Part shown: in pieces, positions 13,951-20,102 of the stretch
How positions within the stretch are numbered: position 1 is the first letter of the stretch
Layout of the letters: each line of letters opens with the position of its first letter
Source: Deltaproteobacteria bacterium
GTDB lineage: Bacteria > Desulfobacterota > Desulfobulbia > Desulfobulbales > BM004
Assembly: GCA_019313095.1 (NCBI GenBank)
Contig: JAFDBU010000154.1
Location: forward strand, 1 to 20,102
DNA: 20,102 nt
Direction of reading: 5' to 3'
Translations under genes and position numbers: made by a program
The notes under the pieces: model-generated
Database searches by the model: none
What the model saw: only the letters and a program-made list of their open reading frames with translations
What the model was told of the DNA's origin: nothing

Positions 13951-15159
13951 ATGCCACATTATAATTGGAAGGGAAAAAATTCATACGGTGAAAAACGCAA
14001 GGGAGTGATCGAGGCCCCGAATATTGAGGCGGCCAGAGCCCATTTAAAAAAAATCAGGGTGACTCCTACCAAACTGAAGGAAAAGCCGAAAGACCTTTTC
14101 GAAAATGTTGCGTTCTTCCAACCCAAGGTCACAAGCAAGGACGTGGTTATTTTTACCCGGCAACTCTCAACCATGATTGATGCAGGCCTTCCCCTGGTAC
14201 AGGGACTTGAAATTCTTGGAAACCAGCAGGAGAATCCCACCTTTAAAAAGATCCTCATCCAGATAAGGGGTGATGTTGAAACTGGAACGACATTTGCTGA
14301 TGCCTTGAAAAAACACCCCAAGGTTTTTGATTCTCTTTTCTGTAATATGGTTGAAGCAGGTGAGATCGGTGGCATCCTGGATACAATTCTGGCACGCCTT
14401 GCAATTTTCATGGAAAAGAACATGACCCTCAAAAAAAGGGTTAAAGGGGCCATGACTTATCCCATTATCTGTCTCTGCATCTCAATTGTCATCCTGGGTG
14501 TTATCCTCATCTTTGTTGTGCCTGTTTTCGATAAAATGTTCACAGACTTTGGTGCTGCTCTCCCCGTTCCCACCCAGATTGTTGTGAACATGAGCAACTT
14601 TGTAAAAAACAATTTTCTTTACGGTGTTGCCTTTATAGCCATTATGATATTCGCTTTCAGAAAATTTTACGCCACTGAAAAGGGCGAGAAAAAAATAGAT
14701 GCCCTTGTACTCCAACTGCCGATTGTTGGTGACCTTGTGCGCAAGGTTGCTGTGGCAAAATTCTCCAGAACTCTAGGCACCATGCTAAAAAGCGGGGTCC
14801 CGATCCTTGAGAGTCTTACAGTTGTGGCCAAGACGTCAGGCAATAAAGTCATAGAGACCGCAGTATTTCGCACGGCGGATGCCATCAGTGAGGGCCGGCC
14901 CATCGCTGAACCGCTTGAAGAAACAGGTGTTTTCCCGGGCATGGTTGTCCAGATGATCAACGTTGGCGAAGCTGTCGGTGCCCTTGATGCCATGCTGGAG
15001 AAAATTGCTGATTTCTACGATGAAGAGGTTGATCAAGCCGTAGACAACCTGACTGCCATGATTGAACCATTCATGATGGTCTTTCTGGGCGGCATGATCG
15101 GTGGTCTGGTTGTCGCCATGTATCTGCCCATCTTCAAAATGGGTGAAGTTGTCGGTTAA
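13951..15159 (+). CDS. pilC: Type IV pilus assembly inner-membrane protein PilC (GspF family)
   Basis: A 402-residue polytopic protein with two T2SSF domains (about 66-190 and 270-395). Membrane segments lie near 171-193, 222-241 and 373-395. The first domain has FTRQLSTMIDAGLPLVQGLEIL and MVEAGEIGGILD; the second repeats the pattern with FSRTLGTMLKSGVPILESL and MINVGEAVGALD. PilC is the platform that couples the PilB/PilT ATPases to pilin assembly. GAGGGG upstream supports ATG 13951. None of the usual pilB, pilT, pilS or pilR neighbours is in the window; enolase follows after 39 bp. It could instead serve a type II secretion system, but the KGKNSYGEKRKGVIEA start is typical of PilC. Confidence 0.92.
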   Translation: MPHYNWKGKNSYGEKRKGVIEAPNIEAARAHLKKIRVTPTKLKEKPKDLFENVAFFQPKVTSKDVVIFTRQLSTMIDAGLPLVQGLEILGNQQENPTFKKILIQIRGDVETGTTFADALKKHPKVFDSLFCNMVEAGEIGGILDTILARLAIFMEKNMTLKKRVKGAMTYPIICLCISIVILGVILIFVVPVFDKMFTDFGAALPVPTQIVVNMSNFVKNNFLYGVAFIAIMIFAFRKFYATEKGEKKIDALVLQLPIVGDLVRKVAVAKFSRTLGTMLKSGVPILESLTVVAKTSGNKVIETAVFRTADAISEGRPIAEPLEETGVFPGMVVQMINVGEAVGALDAMLEKIADFYDEEVDQAVDNLTAMIEPFMMVFLGGMIGGLVVAMYLPIFKMGEVVG

Positions 15160-15189
15160 AAAACAGATTATTAAATGTAAACCTGATAG

Positions 15190-16488
<1,299 letters not shown>

Positions 16489-16576
16489 TCATCAGCATCC
16501 CTTACGCCTGACAAAGAATCATTGTTGAACCTGGACATGTTCACTGCGTGAATTACAACAAGAAGGATTGTTTTGA

Positions 16577-16603
16577 GAACTATAATTTTTTCAGTTCTTG
16601 ACA
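16577..16603 (+). promoter_or_regulatory. Candidate promoter/operator region of the IHF-like gene
   Basis: AGAACT (16576-16581) and AGTTCT (16593-16598) are inverted arms flanking a TATAAT (16581-16586), and a consensus TTGACA begins at 16598. The TTGACA has only a weak -10 (TTAGTT) at 17 bp, and the TATAAT lacks a clear -35. The gene probably starts from here, but which boxes are used is unclear. Confidence 0.3.
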
Positions 16604-16660
16604 AATAGCAGTAATTTTGATTAGTTGTGATTTATTATCCCAAAAGGAGGATCTTGGTAT

Positions 16661-16945
16661 ATGACTCTTACAAAGGCTGACCTTGTCCAAAAGGTTTACA
16701 AAAGTCATGAAAACCTGACAAAAGCACAGGCCACCCAAGCTGTCGAAGCCTTACTGGGTACAATGAAAAATTGTCTCGCCAATGGGGAAGAACTTCTGAT
16801 CAGTGGTTTCGGCAAATTCAATGTCAAAGACAAGAATGCCAGAAGGGGACGAAACCCACAGACCGGAGAAGAGCTAATCCTTGATCCACGCCGGGTCATC
16901 ACGTTTAAGCCCTCAGGTATACTGCGCTCAAAAATTAATGGTTAG
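16661..16945 (+). CDS. ihfA: HU/IHF-family DNA-bending protein, IHF-alpha-like
   Basis: A 94-residue nucleoid protein. LTKADLVQKVY start, dimerisation helices, SGFGKFNVKDKNARRGRNPQTGE with the intercalating proline Pro66 in the beta-arm, and VITFKPSGILRSKING at the C-terminus. The DKN-R-GRNPQTGE stretch is closer to IHF-alpha than to HU. It bends DNA and supports sigma54 promoters, recombination and nucleoid structure. AAAAGGAGG upstream is an excellent ribosome-binding site. A canonical terminator follows at 17006-17045, so it is mainly monocistronic. Confidence 0.9.
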   Translation: MTLTKADLVQKVYKSHENLTKAQATQAVEALLGTMKNCLANGEELLISGFGKFNVKDKNARRGRNPQTGEELILDPRRVITFKPSGILRSKING

Positions 16946-17005
16946 CACAACAGCATTAAGCGCATAGTCTTTCCTGGCCTGCTATTTTGATAATTGGTTT
17001 TTTCG

Positions 17006-17045
17006 GGGAGGTTTTCCTTTATGGAAACACCTCCCTTTTAATTTT
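17006..17045 (+). terminator. Intrinsic terminator after the IHF-like gene
   Basis: GGGAGGTTTTCC (17006-17017), loop TTTAT, GGAAA and ACCTCCC (17023-17035, one bulged C), followed by TTTTAATTTTT. It is the clearest terminator in the window. It ends only about 14 nt before the likely start of the next gene. Confidence 0.85.
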
Positions 17046-17058
17046 TCTCAATTCTTCC

Positions 17059-18015
17059 ATGTTTCCAGTCCTGACAACTAAGAATATTGCTCTTTCGCAG
17101 GTTGACTTCAATGATTTTTCCTGCTCGATCTCCCCCGAGCCCGAAATCGACGACGTAACCCTCAGAAGATCGATTGACCGTTATGGTATCCTGCATCCGC
17201 CTGTTGTCAGAGAAATTTCTGCCGGACTGTATGGTGTTGTAACTGGCAGAAAAAGACTGCTTGCCTTGCTCGCCCTGCAAAAAGGAAACACATGTCACTG
17301 CCTGGTTGTCAGCAAGCGGGTCCCCAAAATTGAGATCTTTGATATGCTGCTTGCAGAAATCCAGCTCACCCGGCAGCTTACAATTGTTGAAAAAGCCATC
17401 TTCCTGAATAAAATTATTCCACTTGCAGATGAGAGACAAATTGTCAAAGAATACCTGCCGCGCTTGGGTCTTGCCCCGGACCCTTTAATTCTGCAGCAGA
17501 TCCTGAAACTACTCGAACTTGAAAAGCCTGTTCTTCTCGGCATGCACCAGGGATATGTAAATGAAAGGGTTGCCCGTAATTTTATCGCATTACAGGTTCA
17601 GGACAGAACAATCCTTTTTGAAATAATTGCAGCCCTACGGCCCAGCTTCAGCAACCAGATAAAACTGATTCATATATGTCAGGAGCTGGCCGGCAGAGAG
17701 AATAAAAGTATAGTAACTTTGCTCGACAATGATGAGGTGCATGCCATTCTGCATCATCAGGATGCCAACCCGCCCCAGAAAATCAAAAACCTGATGGCCT
17801 GGCTTGCCCGCAGGCAGACGCCTAGGTATAAACAGGCCGAAGAAGAATTCAGCCGTTTTGTCACCGCAATACGTCTGCCCGGAAATGTTTCCGTCGCTCA
17901 CACACCCTTTTTCGAAGATGACAAAGTAACTCTTTCCATCAGATTTCGCAGTCTGAAATCCTTACAACAAGCCTGGAAAAAAATAAAACATGCAACGCGC
18001 GAAAACGGTAATTAA
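17059..18015 (+). CDS. ParB N-terminal-domain protein without a ParA partner
   Basis: A 318-residue protein. Residues about 8-95 match the ParB/sulfiredoxin-like domain: IALSQVDF, LRRSIDRYGILHPPVV, and GRKRLLALLAL in the place of the ParB GxRR box. A helical region follows (LTIVEKAIFL, RLGLAPDPLILQQILKLLEL, GYVNERVARNF) resembling the helix-turn-helix part of KorB/ParB proteins. The open frame extends upstream to a TTG at 16987, but that runs through the IHF terminator, so ATG 17059 is chosen; no Shine-Dalgarno is visible. No parA or parS-like array is near. It may be a chromosomal DNA-binding or CTP-binding regulator; the function is not known. It ends close to, or overlaps, the IMPase gene. 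Confidence 0.75.
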   Translation: MFPVLTTKNIALSQVDFNDFSCSISPEPEIDDVTLRRSIDRYGILHPPVVREISAGLYGVVTGRKRLLALLALQKGNTCHCLVVSKRVPKIEIFDMLLAEIQLTRQLTIVEKAIFLNKIIPLADERQIVKEYLPRLGLAPDPLILQQILKLLELEKPVLLGMHQGYVNERVARNFIALQVQDRTILFEIIAALRPSFSNQIKLIHICQELAGRENKSIVTLLDNDEVHAILHHQDANPPQKIKNLMAWLARRQTPRYKQAEEEFSRFVTAIRLPGNVSVAHTPFFEDDKVTLSIRFRSLKSLQQAWKKIKHATRENGN

Positions 18016-18052
18016 GGGATGCCTTGAAAACTGCAGCCTAGAGAGACAGGAC

Positions 18053-18838
18053 ATGCTCCAAATGGCAGCCGAGGCAGCATTAAAAGCAGGAACCCTCCTG
18101 CGGGAACTTTTTGAACAGCCGCATCAGATCCGGCACAAATCTGCTATTGATCTGGTGACCGAAGCAGATTTGGCTTCAGAGGAACTGATCCTTGACATGC
18201 TGCAGCACAGCCTGCCGGGCGTAAAAATCATGTCTGAAGAATCCTTTGCAGCATATGACGATATCCCAACGGAACCTACCTGGATCATCGACCCTCTTGA
18301 TGGTACCACAAACTTTGCCCACAATTTTCCGTGGTTTGCCGTCTCCATTGCCCTTTATGCCGAGGGCAGGAGCCAGGTGGGGATTATTTACAATCCCATG
18401 CAGAATGAATTGTTCTGTGCTGCGCTTGGCAGCGGCGCCTGGTTGAATGACAAGCCCATCAAAGTTTCCAACGTCGCCTCGCTGCAAAATGCATTGGTGG
18501 CAACAGGCTTTCCCTACGATGTCCGGGAAAAATCCGACGCCATTCTGGCTGCACTCAAAACTGTTCTGACGCATGTGCAGGGGGTGAGAAGACCCGGCGC
18601 TGCCGCACTTGACCTGGCATATCTCGCCTGCGCCAGATTGGACGCTTTTTGGGAGGTTGGCCTCAAACCCTGGGATACTGCTGCCGGATATTTACTGGTT
18701 GAAGAGGCCGGAGGTACTCTTTCAAACTTCGCCGGTGCTCCATTTTCACCCTTCAGCCCGGAACTCCTTGCCTCAAATACCCTTCTCCATAATGATCTTA
18801 CCGCCTTGCTGACTGAGTTCAGCAGCGCAGCTCCCTAA
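18053..18838 (+). CDS. Inositol-monophosphatase-family phosphatase
   Basis: A 261-residue metal-dependent phosphatase (IMPase/SuhB superfamily). Signature residues: IMSEES (Glu62/63), WIIDPLDGTTNF (Asp80, Asp83) and FWEVGLKPWDTAAG (Asp208). Substrates in this family include myo-inositol phosphates, fructose-1,6-bisphosphate and nucleotide phosphates such as PAP; the sequence alone does not decide. ATG 18053 gives a length like E. coli SuhB (267) and avoids overlap; GAGAG lies 7 nt upstream. An alternative ATG at 17990 would add 21 residues and overlap the ParB-like gene by 26 bp. Confidence 0.88.
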   Translation: MLQMAAEAALKAGTLLRELFEQPHQIRHKSAIDLVTEADLASEELILDMLQHSLPGVKIMSEESFAAYDDIPTEPTWIIDPLDGTTNFAHNFPWFAVSIALYAEGRSQVGIIYNPMQNELFCAALGSGAWLNDKPIKVSNVASLQNALVATGFPYDVREKSDAILAALKTVLTHVQGVRRPGAAALDLAYLACARLDAFWEVGLKPWDTAAGYLLVEEAGGTLSNFAGAPFSPFSPELLASNTLLHNDLTALLTEFSSAAP

Positions 18839-18946
18839 ATTTATTTCCCCGCATAAAGCCATTAATCTTAGTAAAATATGAATCTTTATTGTATATATGT
18901 GGCTGGTACTCTCGACTGATTATTCCTCAAGACAAACTGCAGAAAA

Positions 18947-20102
18947 ATGTTACGTATCCTCAAAAACAATACCCTCATCCTCATTATCATCCTGTTAACC
19001 GTTTTCACCGCAGCCCGGCAGGGCGCATGTGCCGATGATTTTTCCAGCTGGCTGGAAGGCCTGCGGCAGGAGGCCAGGACAAAAGGCATCAGTGAAACAA
19101 CTCTGCACGAGGCCCTTGATGATCTCCAACCTATTCCGCGGGTCATCGAACTGGACCGGAGACAGCCGGAGTTCACCCAGACTTTCTGGCACTACCTTGA
19201 CACTCGGGTAACGGAAGACCGGATTGAACGGGGACGCATGCTCCGGGAACTCCATGCAGAGCTTCTTGACAGTATTGCACGGGACTATGGCGTCCAGCCT
19301 CGCTTTCTCGTGGCCTTCTGGGGGCTGGAAACAAACTTCGGCGATTATCTGGGAAGCTTCCCGGTCATTGGCTCACTGGCCACCCTGGCGCATGATCCGA
19401 GGAGAAGCGACTTCTTTCGGACCGAACTCCTGGCCGCCCTGTCAATCATCGATGCGGATCATATTCCCGTGGATGAAATGATCGGTTCCTGGGCAGGTGC
19501 CATGGGACAACCCCAGTTCATGCCTTCGACATTTATCCGTTTTGCCGTTGATGCAGATAATGACGGGAGGCGTGACATCTGGCACAGCCTGCCGGACGTA
19601 TTTGCCTCTGCAGCAAATTTTCTGTCAAAATCCGGCTGGCAGGGGGACAGGACCTGGGGCCGTGAAGTGAAGCTTCCGCCGGATTTCGCTCTTGAACTGA
19701 CAGGACTTGAAGTGGAAAAGAGCCTTACAGCCTGGCAGGTCCTCGGGGTAAGAATGTCCAACGGTGCTGATCTGCCCAGGCTAAACATTAAAGGTTCCAT
19801 TATTCTGCCGGCGGGGCATGCAGGTCCGGCCTTCTTGGTTTATAATAACTACCGCACCACCCTGCAGTGGAACCGTTCCGATCTCTATGCCATTGCAGTT
19901 GGATATCTTGCCGATCGGATAGCGGGCCAGGCTCCTCTGACAACAACCAGGCCGGTTTCGGAACAGCGGCTCAGCCGCAGCCAGGTTGAAAAAATTCAGG
20001 AACTTCTCACTGCCCGGGGCTTTGATCCCGGACCAATCGACGGTGTCATGGGTTCGCAGACCCGCCGGGCCATAAAAAAATTTCAGCAGACCGCGAAACT
20101 CC
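18947..20102 (+). CDS. MltB-like lytic murein transglycosylase with peptidoglycan-binding domain (3' end outside window)
   Basis: 385 codons are visible before the window ends. A signal peptide spans about 1-29 (hydrophobic LILIIILLTVF, AxA-type site before DDF); the cysteine at 28 is not in a good lipobox, so the protein is probably periplasmic and soluble. The catalytic SLT domain has AFWGLETNFGDYLG with catalytic Glu128, GSWAGAMGQPQFMPSTF, and FLVYNNYRTTLQWNRSDLYAIAVGYLAD. From about residue 350 a PG_binding_1 repeat begins (VEKIQELLTARGF, GPIDGVMGSQTRRAIKKFQ). The enzyme cleaves the glycan strand to 1,6-anhydro-muramic ends. No strong ribosome-binding site precedes ATG 18947. It lies 108 bp after the IMPase gene. 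Confidence 0.93.
   Translation, partial: MLRILKNNTLILIIILLTVFTAARQGACADDFSSWLEGLRQEARTKGISETTLHEALDDLQPIPRVIELDRRQPEFTQTFWHYLDTRVTEDRIERGRMLRELHAELLDSIARDYGVQPRFLVAFWGLETNFGDYLGSFPVIGSLATLAHDPRRSDFFRTELLAALSIIDADHIPVDEMIGSWAGAMGQPQFMPSTFIRFAVDADNDGRRDIWHSLPDVFASAANFLSKSGWQGDRTWGREVKLPPDFALELTGLEVEKSLTAWQVLGVRMSNGADLPRLNIKGSIILPAGHAGPAFLVYNNYRTTLQWNRSDLYAIAVGYLADRIAGQAPLTTTRPVSEQRLSRSQVEKIQELLTARGFDPGPIDGVMGSQTRRAIKKFQQTAKL

Noticed and set aside
16987..17058. TTG-initiated extension of the ParB-like protein
   Set aside because: It would be translated through the stem and U-tract of the IHF-like gene's terminator and has no family similarity.
18886..19255. Minus-strand open frames opposite the MltB-like gene
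   Set aside because: They are shadows of a plus-strand gene with a signal peptide and full catalytic motifs.

Overview
The window reads as ordinary chromosome of a Gram-negative, probably strictly anaerobic bacterium, most likely a Desulfobacterota member close to the Desulfobulbales. The reasons are an LptE-like outer-membrane biogenesis protein, a split pyruvate-carboxylase-type enzyme, a PxxKW cysteine-rich small protein of a kind I associate with that phylum, a type IV pilus PilC, and moderate base composition. This placement is inference. No rRNA, tRNA, CRISPR, insertion sequence, phage or toxin/antitoxin gene was seen.

Layout. 1-1336: the 3' end of an lptE-like gene, then a DusB-type tRNA-dihydrouridine synthase. 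1648-5028: a two-gene operon for a biotin-dependent carboxylase (PycA-like biotin carboxylase, then a divergent carboxyltransferase fused to a biotinyl domain). 5309-6843 (minus): darP, a PPC/DUF296 protein and a lysine-tailed glycogen-binding-domain protein. 7011-8174: iron-dependent alcohol dehydrogenase, convergent with coaBC. 8180-10040 (minus): nitroreductase then coaBC. 10260-13252: tatD, a YggS/PLPBP protein and ugd. 13386-13601 (minus): the PxxKW protein. 13951-16488: an isolated pilC followed closely by enolase. 16661-20102: IHF-alpha/HU-like protein, a ParB-like orphan, an inositol-monophosphatase-family protein and the 5' part of an MltB-like lytic transglycosylase with a peptidoglycan-binding domain.

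How the genes fit together. Most are housekeeping: central carbon metabolism (enolase, pyruvate carboxylase), coenzyme A synthesis, tRNA and ribosome maturation, PLP homeostasis, UDP-glucuronate supply, and envelope biogenesis. Several starts had to be moved downstream of the longest open frame (CBM protein, ADH, CoaBC, nitroreductase, YggS, ParB-like, IMPase) on ribosome-binding-site and family-length grounds.

The less ordinary material lies mainly between genes. A 38-nt hairpin element occurs twice, both times between convergent genes, with two compensatory base-pair changes. The PxxKW gene has a promoter, terminator and alternative-pairing leader that looks like an attenuator. A 10-bp perfect inverted repeat buries the darP translation start. 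A canonical terminator lies just upstream of the ParB-like start codon. The carboxyltransferase lacks the catalytic threonine of classical pyruvate carboxylases. I did not find a convincing new multi-gene system.
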